64,000 bases of DNA from Talaromyces rugulosus. Taxonomy: Eukaryota; Ascomycota; Eurotiomycetes; Eurotiales; Trichocomaceae. Of the stretch, positions 23,955 through 35,610 are shown piece after piece. The stretch spans positions 4,340,001 to 4,404,000 of the forward strand of contig NC_049563.1 in the NCBI RefSeq assembly GCF_013368755.1, in the 5' to 3' direction. Numbering within the stretch: position 1 is the stretch's first letter; each line of letters starts with the position of its first letter. Made by a program: the position numbers and the translations under genes. The notes under the pieces were generated by a model. The model was given only the letters and a program-made list of their open reading frames with translations, did not search any database and was not told the origin of the DNA.

Positions 23955-25678
23955 TGTTCCTAGATCATTTCACGAGGGACTTTACAACCCAAAGGCAAAA
24001 AAGATAAAGTATGAAATGGAACGATGATCATCAGGTGTGCATGCAGATCTGAAGCTTGTGAGCTCGGCTCTTTCTAGCATATAGAATGCCTAATTCTCAA
24101 TGGCCTGTAGAGATCAGCTAAAGAGGGGTTTGAAGCTCTGGCGAGTGAGAGGCAGAAGAAGACCAGTACGAAATCAAAAGGATATATATAATTGCTTGGG
24201 GGGACGAGGCCCTCTTTTTTAGAGACAGAAAGAGTACAACACATACATGTACCAGCGACTCTAATTGGATGCTCGAGCCTGTTGGCTTTATGCACGTTGG
24301 TTTTACAATGTTAATAATAGAGCCTAGTAATACGCCACAGCTTTGCCAGCGGCGTATATAGATCTCTAGTTACCTTCGTCGATATTATGTTTCTGATGTA
24401 AAGAAGTTTCAGCCAATAGATTTTAGTGTGCTCTAGTTTTCTATCAGTAATTATTTTTCAATACACGCCAACAATTCAGAGATACGCGTCAAAAATCCTT
24501 GCGGAGGGGCGTAAGCACTAGCAAGAATTAGTAGCGTAACTATTGCGTATTATTAAGATGCTGCTAACCAATTACAAACCCAACAATATCAACAATATGC
24601 ACGCTTTCATGCAAGATTAGAGCAGCGTGGCCATGCGGTCGATTCCTGTGACATTGTCATTATTAATTTATCTTTTTATGCTATTATCATGCTTGATTCT
24701 AAAAGATTAGGATTAAACAATGATAACGCAGAGAGTTACTTATAATTGATTAAATCCTGGGCTGAATCTGGCCAGGTTTCAGCGAGTAATTTCAAAAATT
24801 GAAATGAAAAAGATGTTTTTTTTTCTCCTGGGTAGCAATAATGCAAGCACTCATTGGCATCACAGGCGTGAATTATGTGCAGAAATCGTTTGATCACACC
24901 CAAATCGCGAAACATACATGCTTAGAGGCGCATATACGATGTCACTGCATACCCAGATAGTATAAAGTACCCCCCCTCCTCCTCCCCTGCCAACACTAGC
25001 AATGACAAGCTTTCTGAACAATAGAACATGCAAGCTTCAATAGACATGGGTTCTGCATGCGTCCGTCCCAAATATTGATCGACACCCACTAGGATCGTTC
25101 CAATCGCGGGAACTACGGCTGTAATCTTCAAATGGATGCATGTCCACCTGAGCATCACTGGTGGTTCGTATCAAGCATCCTGGGAGGCCATCCCAGTCAT
25201 TGGTTTGACCATTGCGTTCAGTGTGGTGAAACCGGGCCAATGGAGCATGGCATGTGCTACATGATATTTTATCCCTCATCATCCTCCAGATAGTGCTTTC
25301 TTTATTAAGCGATACGCAGGAAATGCGCCAATGCCGACTGTAGGCCATTATACAATGTTGGAGGGTGGAGGGACAAAGGCCTAGAAACCCGTAAACCGGC
25401 AAAGTATTTAGCTATCATTACATCAATGTCCGCCTGGCGATGTCAGATCCATGGAAATAAAGGACAGGCACCATCGCTCCCGTTTCCGTCTAGTTTCTCC
25501 GCATTAGTTTCTCCGTATGCACACAAGACGTCTCAGATATACAGTGCACTATCCACAACACCGATATGGCCAATGATTTTTTAATTTGTTGTGGATACGG
25601 AGAATAGAATTTTTTAATTGTCATCTTTTGATACCTTTTGGGTTTTCTTTGCCTCTGTGCATTGCCACTGCGGCCACA
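23955..25678. other. 1.7 kb intergenic region at the cluster boundary
   Basis: AT-rich. Contains a 62-codon stop-to-stop reading frame at 24557-24745 (residues include QQYQQYARFHARLEQRGHAV) that could be a decayed gene piece. ORFs at 24922-25402 overlap each other in two frames and have no family resemblance. The part before 23954 is the promoter of the Zn2Cys6 gene. Nothing firmer. Confidence 0.4.
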
Positions 25679-26743
25679 ATGACTTGCTCTGATTACACAT
25701 CAGCCTACGATCAATTTGTCCTTTTTGGAGATTCAATCACGCAGTTTTCGCATGATCCACTCCTGGGATTTGCATTTGGGAGTGCCCTTCAGAACGGTAT
25801 GTTTTTTTCTCTCTACATGTCAATTGACACCATATCATGTGCTGTCACATAATCTCCATTCGTGTTCATCCCGCCGGTACATGTATATAGCCAAAATGCT
25901 AACGACCGGCAGCCTATGCACGGCGTCTCGATATAATCAACAGAGGTTTTAGGTAAGATTCTCACATTGCAAATACTACATAGTATCTACTAATGAGTTT
26001 CAGCGGATATAATACCGACAATGCCGTTGTGCTCTTCCCCAAAATCTTCCCCTCGCCTCAGAAAGCCCGAGTGCGGCTTATGGTATTTCACCCTTTTTTT
26101 TTCCCCTTGCAATTCTACGAAGCTGACCGAATCTAGACTATATTCTTCGGCGCCAACGATGCCGTGCTGGCCCCGTATGGCCAGCATGTCCCGCTGGATC
26201 AATACAAGGAGAACCTCCAGACCATCCTGGAGCATCCGTTGACCAAGGCACAAAACCCAAAGATCATCATCATCACACCTGGGCCAATCAACGAATATCA
26301 GCTGCAGTACTTTGATGCTTCGAAGGGATTCAACACCCCCAGTCGGACGGCAAACAACACAAAACTATATGCGGATGCATGCCGCGACGTTGCCAGGTCG
26401 CTCGGTCTCCCAGTCGCCGATCTCTGGACTGCATTTATGAATTATGCAGGATGGAAAGATGGTCAGCCTCTGGTTGGGTCTAGAGATGCGCCTGCAAACG
26501 AGCTTTTATCGACCCTGTTAACCGATGGTGCGTCTTTGCTATATTTCTCTCTCCCCTTCAACACTTGCAGCGCGACTAACACGGTTTGTCGCAACAGGGT
26601 TGCATTTCACCGGCACTGGATACAAGATCATGTACGACGAAGTCATGAAGGTGCTGCAAGCCACCTGGCCAGAGGAAGACCCAGAAAGACTGCCGATGGT
26701 TTTTCCACACTGGGAGGTGGCTCCCAAGCCAGTGCGTCGTTGA
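25679..26743 (+). CDS. iah1: GDSL/SGNH esterase, isoamyl acetate hydrolase (Iah1) type
   Basis: Five exons: 25679-25796, 25913-25952, 26004-26082, 26137-26527 and 26598-26743; 257 residues, near the size of yeast Iah1 (238). SGNH blocks in order: FVLFGDSITQ (nucleophile Ser) near residue 15; ARRLDIINRGFSGYNT, where the second exon is only 40 bases; IFFGANDAVL (Gly and Asn oxyanion residues); and TDGLHFTGTGYKIMYDEV (Asp-x-x-His), where a splice joins D to G. No signal peptide, so probably intracellular. Family knowledge: hydrolyses short-chain acetate esters such as isoamyl acetate. It lies beside the cluster but has the look of a conserved housekeeping gene, so cluster membership is doubtful. 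An upstream in-frame extension exists only from a non-ATG codon. Confidence 0.93.
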
Positions 26744-27637
26744 TTCATAGTTGCTGGTTATTTATATTTAATGTTGTTGCGCTGTTTATTTCTAATATAC
26801 TCCTTCCTTTTCTTTTGAATCCGCGAATACCAGAATGAGCAGCTTTTTATTTTTTATTCTCGTTGATTGAAGTGCATGTATGATGAACACTGTAATAGTA
26901 GAGGCGCTACGGAAGCAGCCGTGGTCCCCGCCGCAACGTCTCCCGGGCTGGAACAACACTCGATCAACGACTCCTTTCCTCGCCCCTCCGCACTCTTCGT
27001 CGCCTGAAAAAAGCGCTTTTGTCCGCGTTACTCTGCTCTCTCTCTCATAACGCTACTTCACCCTGTCCCACTTACGTCTGTTCTCTTCGGATCAGCCAAC
27101 GTTACACGATAAACCCGCCGCAAAGCTACTTACTTGCCTACACCTTCGATTTCCGTTGTCCCGCATCGGCTCTTCTTTGAGCAATTCGCAATACTACCCA
27201 CGTCACTGGCTCTTCTGTCGACCCGTAACTCATAATAAGAAAGTGACTCATCACTGCGACCTGTGACTACACGACGCGTTGAACATTCCTTTGGCCAAGC
27301 GACAGACACTTAGACCTACTTCAACCACAAGTCAGCTTGTATCCGATCTCACGCTATCATCTCCGTTATTGCGAACCTAGGCGCGCCTGATAGAGCAGGT
27401 CGATACTGGCTATCGCGATAGACTACTGAATAATCTACGAAAATCCTGGGCACAAAAACAACCAAATAGACCGGGAAGACGGCCGGACGGCCCTCTCTAA
27501 GCCCTCCGAGGAGGGCGTGAGGAGAGTAGAGAGGGCTTGAGGGAAAACCCCCTTTTCCACTGTGGTCTGTGAGGACTACGAACCATCGCCTTAGGACGAC
27601 TCTCGTTTTTTTCCCCCCAGCTGTCACGACCGTGGTG
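26744..27637. other. Intergenic region / leader of the following gene
   Basis: GC-richer than the cluster spacers from about 26,900, with pyrimidine tracts (for example CTCTCTCTC near 27040), consistent with a long 5' leader or promoter of the gene at 27638. An ORF on the minus strand here overlaps another in a second frame and is not called. Confidence 0.45.
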
Positions 27638-29426
27638 ATGGATGCACAATACCCCTTTGCGTCTCGGGAAGATATCTGGCGCGTGTTCGAGGAAGTCAAG
27701 GGCTTGTACTCGACCCAGCTCGAACACAGCGAGCGGATTACGAGGCTGGAACGTCGCAGGGAGGATGATATGAGGCTGAAGAGTGTCTGGGGTCCGTTAT
27801 CACAGTTTCCTAGTGCAATAGGCGGATCTTTGACAGGTGAGCCCTCTGTTACGAAAGAAGTATTGTCAACAGAATGCTAATTTTTTGTGGCTGATAGAGC
27901 CATCTTATACCCCCACCGTGGATGCCTTTAAAGGATTCGACCAAGGGCACCATCACGGCGGCATAATGGGTAACATGGGTTTAGAGAATGAAGAGGAGCC
28001 CAGGCGTGGCGCGTCGAGAGCAAACAGCGTCCGCTTCGACGAAAGCGCAATACATGGATACTATGACCAGGTCAACCGCTCAACAAGTGAGCTACCTCTG
28101 CGCACAGGTAGCGGCATGAGCAGCCACCCGCTCACCGAGCGATCCCTCTCTCATCGGTCTGATGGCCGCCAGAGCTCATCTGGACACTCGCATCATTCAG
28201 CTCGAACTAGCAGCATAGGCACCGATGCCGCGCGACTGGTTGGTTCTGGTGGCGGATCTCCCGCGAGCTCTATAATGCCTCCTCCAGGATTGTTTCTGCT
28301 TGGCCCGGTGCCATGCATCATACGATGCTGGCTGACATCTACGTTCTCAAATGACTCTTTGCTTTACGCTGCTATCTGCTCTGGCTCGTATACATCGTTT
28401 CTCGGTTCTGGGCTGGTTGAAAAACTCGGGTTTGAAGATCAGGTCACGGTCGAAAACGGGTTTCGCGTTGTTAAGCTGCCTCTTTACCTCCCAGAAGCCA
28501 GTATACACCAGACGTCTTCTCGCACCGGTAGCCCGACGCCTCAGTTGCCCACCGTGACTATTCGATTTACCGTACGGGGCACAGACCCGGATGACAAGAG
28601 CATTCAAATTGTCATTGGAAGCGACGTCCTCCGCACCCAGAACGCCGACATCCTCTTTTCGCAAGACAAGATAATCATGGCAGATGACGACCGGAATAAG
28701 GTTTCCGTTCCTCTCGTTCGGCCTGAAAACGACTGTGTGTTCAAGTCCTTGTCTACGGGATCAGATAACCCCATGGAAGGCTTTCCCAACACGGGTGAAT
28801 TTGATTCTGGAGATACGTCCAGCAAACGCGGACTGGGCGTTATCCAGCCACTCGATTCGCAGCCTCACGAGGCCACCTCTGTAGAAATAGAACAGCATGG
28901 TGCTGAACCCAGCCAGCACCGGCTCAGTTCAGCAGGTGACGGGCACTCTGAACCCGACATACAAGCGTCAAAAGAACAACCACAAGCCTCAACCGATCAC
29001 AGTTCTCATAATAATCACTCACACACAACAACAAAAGTAGAAAATGGGGGTGTATGGGGAACCTGGCGGCGAGAAACACGAGCAGACGGAAGCGCAGTCG
29101 GCATGGCCAAAGCATCGCGGGGTCGCGCAATGAAGGTTCTACGCCCGTCCAAGTCGTCTTCACGAGGGCCGTCGTTGTCGTCGTCGTCTGCTGCCGTGCC
29201 TGCATCTGACACTGCTGCTGCTGCTATCCCTACCTCATCCCCAGGGACAGAAACCGCGGCGATAACTTCATCGGCAACCAGTGGCGGACCTGATCTCGTG
29301 CATCCAACACCGAGCCGGAGCACCAGTTTCAAATCAGGCGATGGGCCCTGGCCAAGCAAGAACCGAGGAGTCAGCAATCCTATCGGCGGAGCGTCGGCAT
29401 TTGGCTGGCTCAACCCACCATCCTAG
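27638..29426 (+). CDS. Unrecognised conserved-looking protein with degenerate retropepsin-like segment
   Basis: Two exons, 27638-27836 and 27898-29426; 575 residues. I do not recognise a named family for the whole protein. Residues 1-60 include a short acidic/basic helix (YSTQLEHSERITRLERRRE) that may form a coiled coil. A His/Ser-rich low-complexity part follows. Residues about 210-325 resemble an aspartic-protease (retropepsin) fold: LLYAAICSGSYTSFL lies where DSG/DTG would be, and IQIVIGSDVLRTQNADILFS matches the end-of-domain pattern (I-x-G-x-D-x-L). The catalytic Asp position is Cys227 (codon 28377), so activity is not expected. The C-terminus is disordered, Ser/Ala/Pro-rich, with an RGRAMKVLRPSKSSSRG basic patch. 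Role unknown. The stop is followed by a (CT)n/(GT)n tract. Confidence 0.75.
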
Positions 29427-29466
29427 CACAGTCCGGTACATATTTCCTATTGTAAGCTGGACATAG

Positions 29467-29504
<38 letters not shown>
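29467..29504. repeat. (CT)n(GT)n microsatellite
   Basis: Fourteen or so CT units followed by about five GT units, just 3' of the preceding gene in its presumed 3' UTR. Confidence 0.9.
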
Positions 29505-29810
29505 TTGACTGTATCACCTTGTGTATGTTTGTAGTAGTAATTGAATTTACCTACCATTGATCTATAAAAAACAGTATTTTTTTGGTAGTAACCTTTTTGC
29601 TCGTAATCACGGACATATGGAATTGTCTACGGAGTATAAGATTGTGGATTTGTATCTCCGCACGTCCTAGGCTTACCCCGCATCTGACATCTGGGTATTC
29701 TTTCTTTTCCATCCATCCCATATTTTCATCACTGCCTACCTTACTCTACACCGAACATCAAGTGATTTTTTCTTCCCATTCCCTCCTCATCTATTGATGC
29801 TATTTCCATC

Positions 29811-30670
29811 ATGGCAGCAGCCGTAGCAGCTCGAGCGAGTCGAATCAGTATGTATTCAAACAGCAATTGAAACAAGAATGACACTTTTTTTTTTTTTTGC
29901 TAAATGGTAGTCTACAGGAAACCCGGCCTTGTTGTATGCCAATAAATTACTACCCAGTCCCAGACTTTTCTAGTGGTTCTGACAGAGATTGATACAGTGT
30001 ATGCGATATACAAGAGGTATTCCGTGAACACATTTATGAATTCTCAAAAGTGTATGTCCCCTTGAAGTTCCCCTCCTCCCCTCCCCTCTGCCTCACTAAC
30101 AATACATAACTATGTAGCGTCTCAACATCGCAAAAACTACTCAAAGCCTGCGACCCATTGCAAGTGCCCATCTACGTCACAACCCAAAACCGCGCGCGTC
30201 TGGGCGACACGGTCTCGGAACTGCAGCCATACCTGACATCCTCCTCCTCTTCCTCCCTTCCAAACTCTTCTGTCGTCGCCAATATCGACAAAACGGCATT
30301 TAGCATGTACACCTCTGACATTATTACCCACATATCACAACAAAAAACGAACCATGATGACACCGCAGTGGATGCAATCCTCGTCGGCATCGAGACACAC
30401 ATCTGCATCACGCAGACCGCGCTGGATTTGCTTGCTGCAGGTCATCGGGTATACGTGATTGCAGATGGGGTCAGCAGCGTGAATCCCGAGGAGAGAGGGG
30501 TTGCGCTGGCGCGGCTGCGCGATGCGGGCGTGATTGTCACGACGAGTGAGAGTATTATTTTTGAGATTTTGCAGGATGCGAAGAAGCCAGGGTTCAAGGC
30601 TGTGAATTCGTTGGTCAAGGAGAGTAAGGAGGATACCAAGACGGCGTTGAGGGTGCTTTGTAAATATTAA
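29811..30670 (+). CDS. Isochorismatase-like (cysteine) hydrolase
   Basis: Four exons: 29811-29847, 29918-29933 (16-base micro-exon), 29998-30051 and 30118-30670; 219 residues. Only this splicing gives the family N-terminus RNPALFVCDIQEVFR; reading through looks falsely like a frameshift. Catalytic features: Asp in CDIQ, a conserved strand VPIYVTTQN, the cis-peptide region VGIETHICITQTALDL with the nucleophile Cys, and YVIADGVSS. A Ser-rich insert (SSSSSLPNSS) sits near residue 78. Family knowledge: YcaC/ISOC1-type hydrolases of the CSHase superfamily, mostly of unknown substrate. The N-terminus (MAAAVAARASRIR) is short and basic and could be a weak mitochondrial presequence; that is inference. 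Confidence 0.92.
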
Positions 30671-30856
30671 TCTCTAGGACCTCTGTGTGTATCTCTTGTT
30701 GTAATTTTTTTTTGTTTGATTTGTTACTTTTTGCTACTTTATATCCTAGGTAGTCGAATCTATATCTGCTGCGAACCAACCTCTTGCACATGTGTAGTGG
30801 TCTTTCAAATATCCCAAATCATCCAGACATCTAGACATCAAACTCCAAATCTCAGA

Positions 30857-32744
30857 TCAAACATCGACAATCCGAATCTTGGCCCGTTTCTCAAACCACG
30901 AGTGGTCCCCCTTCTCCGCCTTGCCCCGAATGATATCAATCTCGTCGAGGAAAGTCGGCACAAAGCTTCCAGACCCGCGCACCCGGTCCTTGGATGCCAC
31001 TGCATTCTCGGCCGCGATTTCGTACATGACAAGTCCGGCCAGCACGGCAAGCAGTTTATCCTCGGGATAGGCAACTAGATATGCGCCGCTGATGGTGCCG
31101 ATTGCGCAGCCAGTCTGTTGGGTTTAAAGAGGTTAGTTTGTGTTTTAGTCGATGAAAAGAAGAAGAAGAAGATGCCTTACTCCGGTGGCCCGGCCGAGGA
31201 TTTCATGGCCATTTTCAACAGCAATGACTCGGTTTCCATCACTAAGGTAGTCGACTGCGCCAGTGAGGAGAACGATATTGCCTAAATATGTTAGTTTACC
31301 AACAATGTAGAGGTTGGAGAAAAAAAGATCATACGCTCTCTGCGCGCTAAGTCTCTGACCAACGTTGCCTTGGCATGATCATCCATAGTGGTAGGACCAC
31401 TGTCAACGCCGCGTTGACTTTCACCCCCAGACCGCTGAAACACTTCTTTTATTTCGCGCTCGTTCCCCTTTATCAGCGTAAAGTATCCTCCTGCCAACAG
31501 CGTCGTGACGGCATTGCGACGAATATTGGTAGCGCCCACGCCGACGGGGTCGAGGACGACGGGGTTGCCGTTGGTATTGTACGCAGTTAATGCCTTGAGA
31601 TATTCGGGAATGCTCGTGCTCGTAAGAGTGCCCATGTTAATGAGCAGTGCGCCGTTGTGTACGGCAAGATCTTTGGCTTCGTCGCCATAGGGAGACATGA
31701 TTGGGGAGATACCACTGGATATAGTCAGTACACGCTGTTAATAGAGAGTATAAAAAGGCATACGCTGCTAGCGCCATATTAGCGACAAAGTTTACGACCA
31801 CGAAGTTTATCATGTTGTGAACAAGAGGATGTGTGCTGGCCACTCTTTGGACAACTTCTGGAATACGTGCCAGGAGGAGTTCCTCCTCGTTCTTTCGTGG
31901 TGCCAGGACATCTACCGCAAAGGTTGGGCGTGTTGTGATTAGACCTTTGAGTTCTTTGGCTGCAGACTCTGGGTCTTCTGCGGCCATTATTGCACTGACA
32001 ATGGCAACGCCGTCTAGATGTTTTGTGGGAGCGGCAGACTGATATATCACGCGCTGGACGTTGCGGGTATTGATGCCTCCAATGGCAACAGTACCCACAG
32101 AACGATCGAGATGACTCAAGGCATCGAGAATCTTTTTGACCCCAGCCGTGCCAATAATCGATTTGGTATTTGTTTTTCTGTCTCACACCATTAAATACAC
32201 AAGCATAAAAAGAGGATTCTGATTTACTTACGTCGGAGTTGCAAATGTCGTGCCAATTCCCAGATAATCAGCTCCGTTTTCTACGGCCGTTACAGCTTCT
32301 TCAATAGAGGAAGCACTGATACCGATGATTGCATCCTCCTTTAAGAGCTTTTTGGCAGTGCCGATATCTAGACTCTGAAGTTAGGATTAAAGATGTAGTT
32401 CCCTATGACACACGACTTACCCATATCATCTTGACCTAGATGCACACCCTCGGCTCCAGACGCAAGAGCAACATCGACGCGATCGTTTATAAGCAGAGGG
32501 ACATTGTATCGTTGTGTAATGGCGTGAAGTTTCTTGGCAGTCTCGACCAGGACGCCAGTGTCGCTGGTCTTGTCTCTGTATTGAACGACCGTGACTCCTG
32601 AAAATGTGTTAACTCGGCTCAAAAGCCACCCGGGTTGAACGCACCCCCTTTTAGAGACTCTTCAACTACTTTGCAGAGATCCCCATTGCCTAGGATGGCG
32701 GGAGTCGAGTCCGTAACCAAGTAGAGAGAAAGATCGACAGTCAT
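30857..32744 (-). CDS. thi6: Bifunctional thiamine phosphate synthase / hydroxyethylthiazole kinase
   Basis: Seven exons: 32744-32645, 32597-32421, 32367-32232, 32177-31764, 31714-31335, 31281-31181 and 31114-30857; 521 residues, close to yeast Thi6 (540). The N-terminal half is a TIM-barrel TMP synthase: LYLVTDSTP, TVVQYRDK, LLINDRVDVALA, GVHLGQDDM, ADYLGIGTTFATPT and VAIGGINTRNV. The C-terminal half is ThiM-like thiazole kinase: LVHNMINFVVVNFVANMALA, LINMGTL, NPVVLDPVGVGATNIR, LIKGNEREI, LTGAVDYLSDG and GTGCAIGTISGAYLV. The second half phosphorylates hydroxyethylthiazole; the first couples it to HMP-pyrophosphate to give thiamine phosphate. Introns are 47-66 bp. Cytosolic. Divergent from eIF5. 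No TPP riboswitch was found upstream. Confidence 0.96.
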
Positions 32745-34031
32745 GATGGCCTAGTTGGGTGCATTCATGTGTATGGAGATAACTACTCTAAATGATCTGG
32801 AAATAAATCAGCAAGTGGTGCCAGTGATGGGGCAGACATTGGCAACGCAGAATCAGACTTTGAATCTCACTCTTACCTAGATGATGACAGACCAGCAGAA
32901 GATATACAAGACATGCACTCGATATCGATTCGATCAGAAGTCGAATTGACCCTCCTTCCTATTTGGTCCGTGACAGGCCCACAATTGGTCACACTAACTG
33001 TGATTGGCTGAATTGGCCATCACGTGGCTTTGTTTTGTTTCGAGTCGAATAATACCGTATGTTACATGGTATGTGAGTCACATAAAGCCCGCTGTGCAAG
33101 TAGGGAGTATTAATAATACTAAATACGTACCTGAGTAATATATACAGCGGCTATACAAGGCGACCCGATTTCCGAGGAGAACTAGCACCGGTACTCGCTA
33201 CTTTTACTCGCCAACCGAGGCTTAGCTGCAATGTCGTGATCGTCACGGTACCGTAACGGCGCCGTTGCTGCAAAGATTTTATCTGGTTTTTTTTTTTTAA
33301 CGCCCCCGCCAGCAACGCACATGCCTGATGCACGCTAATACAGGCCGTTACCGCCACAATACGGAAGTTCCGGCTCGCTGGGGACTCGGCTTAAGCCCGA
33401 ACAACGCTCAAAATTCTGCCTTTCTTCTTTCTTCTTCTTCCTCCTCCATCCACCCTGTCCTCCCGTCGCTGCTCACAGTCGACTCTATATTGCTGTTTAC
33501 TTGCCTCGACCAGTAAACTCTGTTCCCACAACAAATCCAACGCTTCAAAGTCCCCTGTCTTCCGTCAGTCGGGCAACAACTTTCAAGCCTGCGTACCGTG
33601 TCGTAATTCCTCGCCGTTCATCTCGCCTCGCCATCGAAGGAGATCACAACCCCCTGGTTTCACTGCAACACTCTCGCCAGCGAACACACACAGATCGTAT
33701 TCGACAATCTGTTCATGTATTCGCCCCACGTCAACCCTTTTGAACACCATTTGCCGCTTAAGCTGCATACTTTTCGCTTCGTGCGGAAACCGTGTAGTAT
33801 ACACTCGAGATCCTTCGGTTGAAACTTTCTGGGCTGCTGCCTCCCCATTGCCATCGTTGAAAAAAAAAATCAACGTCCTATTCCCGCCATCATTTCGATT
33901 TTACGGGATATCTCACGCCGCATGTATCTTTCTTTAGGCAAACCTTGTGTTGAGTCCTTTGCCGTTCGCCTTCCGCACCTGCTACCGATTTTAGCTTCTT
34001 GAAAGAACACACTCCAAAAAATACCGTCACC
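32745..34031. promoter_or_regulatory. Divergent promoter region, thi6 / eIF5
   Basis: Contains pyrimidine-rich tracts (33418-33450 and downstream) typical of strongly expressed fungal promoters and a long eIF5 leader up to CACCATGG. Short ORFs here are in non-coding-like composition and are not called. Confidence 0.5.
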
Positions 34032-35291
34032 ATGGCTACTGTTAACGTTCGCCGGGATGTCACCGACCCCTTCTACCGCTACAAGATGGAAAAACTCCAG
34101 TCCAAGATCGAGGGCAAGGGTAACGGTATCAAAACCGTCGTTGTCAACCTGAACACGGTCGCCCAGTCTCTGGCTCGCCCCCCTTCGTACGTCATCAAGT
34201 ACTTTGGATTTGAGCTCGGTGCACAAGCCAATGCCAAACCTACCGATGATCGCTGGATCATTAATGGCGCCCATGACGCACCCAAACTGCAGGATTACCT
34301 AGACGGTTTCATTGACAAGTTTGTTCTTTGCAAAAAGTGCAAAAACCCTGAAACGGAGGTCATTCTCAAAGACCGCATTGTCTTGGACTGCAAAGCCTGC
34401 GGTCAGCGCACCGATGTGGACCCTCGTCTCAAGCTGAGCACCTTCATCTTGAGAAAGACTCCCACCAAGGGTGGCAAAAAGGATAAGAAGGCTCGTCGCG
34501 AAAAAAAGAAGGAGAAGGGCGAAACCAATGGAGAAAAGAATGGCAGCCCGGGAGACAGCAACGGCTCTGACGATGGTGAAAATGGCGATGTTGAAATTGC
34601 AGCTGGCAGTGACGATGAGTTCACTCGCGGAATCACTGATGCCGCCAAGAACATCAACGGCTCTGATGATGAAGAAGTTCAGTGGTCCGTTGACGTTTCT
34701 GAGGAGGCTGTCAAGGCTCGCGCCAAGGATCTTCCCGATGACCTCAAGCGAACTCTTGTTCTGGAAGGCGCCGAAGACGATGACGAAGAAGGCGGCCCTA
34801 CCAATTATGACCAGCTGGGAAGCTGGATCATCAAGACCGGCGAGGAAACCGAAGGTGGTGTCTCAAAAATCAGCGACATTGACATCTACAAGAAGGCCAA
34901 GGACCTCGGCATCGAGACCAAGCACAAAACCTTGGCCGTGCTTGCCCAAACCGTCTTTGATGAGAAGATTGCCAAGCAGATTACAGCGCGTGCCCCCATG
35001 CTGAAGAAGATGATCACCTCCGAAAAGCACGAAAAGGCATTCCTCGGTGGTACCGAACGCTTCCTCGGCAAGGAGCACCCTGAACTTCTTCCTCAGGTCC
35101 CCGCCGTGCTTCTTGGCTACTATCAAAACGACCTTGTGTCGGAAGAAGTGCTCAAGGCCTGGGGCCGCAAGGCTAGCAAGAAGTACGTCGACATCTCCAC
35201 CAGCAAGAAGGTCCGCAAGGCTGCCGAGCAGTTCCTTACCTGGCTCGAAACTGCCGATAGCGATGAGGAGAGCGACGAAGAGGAGGAGTAA
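34032..35291 (+). CDS. tif5: Translation initiation factor eIF5
   Basis: Single exon, 419 residues. The start is the ATG in CACCATGGC; it gives the conserved N-terminus VNVRRDVTDPFYRYKM, which contains the Arg finger region (Arg15 in yeast) that stimulates eIF2 GTP hydrolysis. The zinc ribbon is CKKCKN...LDCKACG near residues 98-125. A Lys-rich then Gly/Asn/Asp-rich acidic linker follows, then a W2/HEAT-type C-terminal domain (about 250-419) ending in the acidic/aromatic boxes typical of eIF5 (FLTWLETADSDEESDEEEE), which bind eIF2-beta and eIF3. Cytosolic GTPase-activating protein of the 43S/48S preinitiation complex. No intron, unlike most neighbours, and codon use is more biased to C-ending codons, fitting high expression. 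Confidence 0.97.
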   Translation: MATVNVRRDVTDPFYRYKMEKLQSKIEGKGNGIKTVVVNLNTVAQSLARPPSYVIKYFGFELGAQANAKPTDDRWIINGAHDAPKLQDYLDGFIDKFVLCKKCKNPETEVILKDRIVLDCKACGQRTDVDPRLKLSTFILRKTPTKGGKKDKKARREKKKEKGETNGEKNGSPGDSNGSDDGENGDVEIAAGSDDEFTRGITDAAKNINGSDDEEVQWSVDVSEEAVKARAKDLPDDLKRTLVLEGAEDDDEEGGPTNYDQLGSWIIKTGEETEGGVSKISDIDIYKKAKDLGIETKHKTLAVLAQTVFDEKIAKQITARAPMLKKMITSEKHEKAFLGGTERFLGKEHPELLPQVPAVLLGYYQNDLVSEEVLKAWGRKASKKYVDISTSKKVRKAAEQFLTWLETADSDEESDEEEE

Positions 35292-35610
35292 ATGAATTAT
35301 TCTCTCTTTTTCAAAGGAGACTTCCTGGTCTACTAGTCGTGTTTTTGTACTTTGTGTGACTCCTTGTTGTCCGTTGGAATATTCCTCTGTTCCCATTCAA
35401 TACATCCACATCCACTTGATATGTTGATTTTGGAAAGATTGTCTATTCTCAATTTTTTTTGGTGCTTGCTTAATGTTTTCTTATTCCATTCCACTCTTTT
35501 AAACAGCTGCTATTCAAGTAGTCAGTTCAATGGAAATCTCCACTATTTGCGCAAAACACAGTTCTTGGCCATGACTACGTAGTTGCAAAATATAGATATA
35601 TCTGTATACA
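35292..35610. other. Convergent intergenic region eIF5 / tti1
   Basis: T-rich spacer holding the two 3' ends; no other feature seen. Confidence 0.6.

Noticed and set aside
24922..25402. Two overlapping minus-strand ORFs
   Set aside because: They overlap in different frames and neither shows motif or family character.
29811..30051. Frameshift in the isochorismatase-like gene
   Set aside because: A micro-exon and two short introns explain the apparent frame change and give a canonical N-terminus.
32745..33000. TPP riboswitch upstream of thi6
   Set aside because: No conserved thi-box core was found near the start codon or in the first intron.
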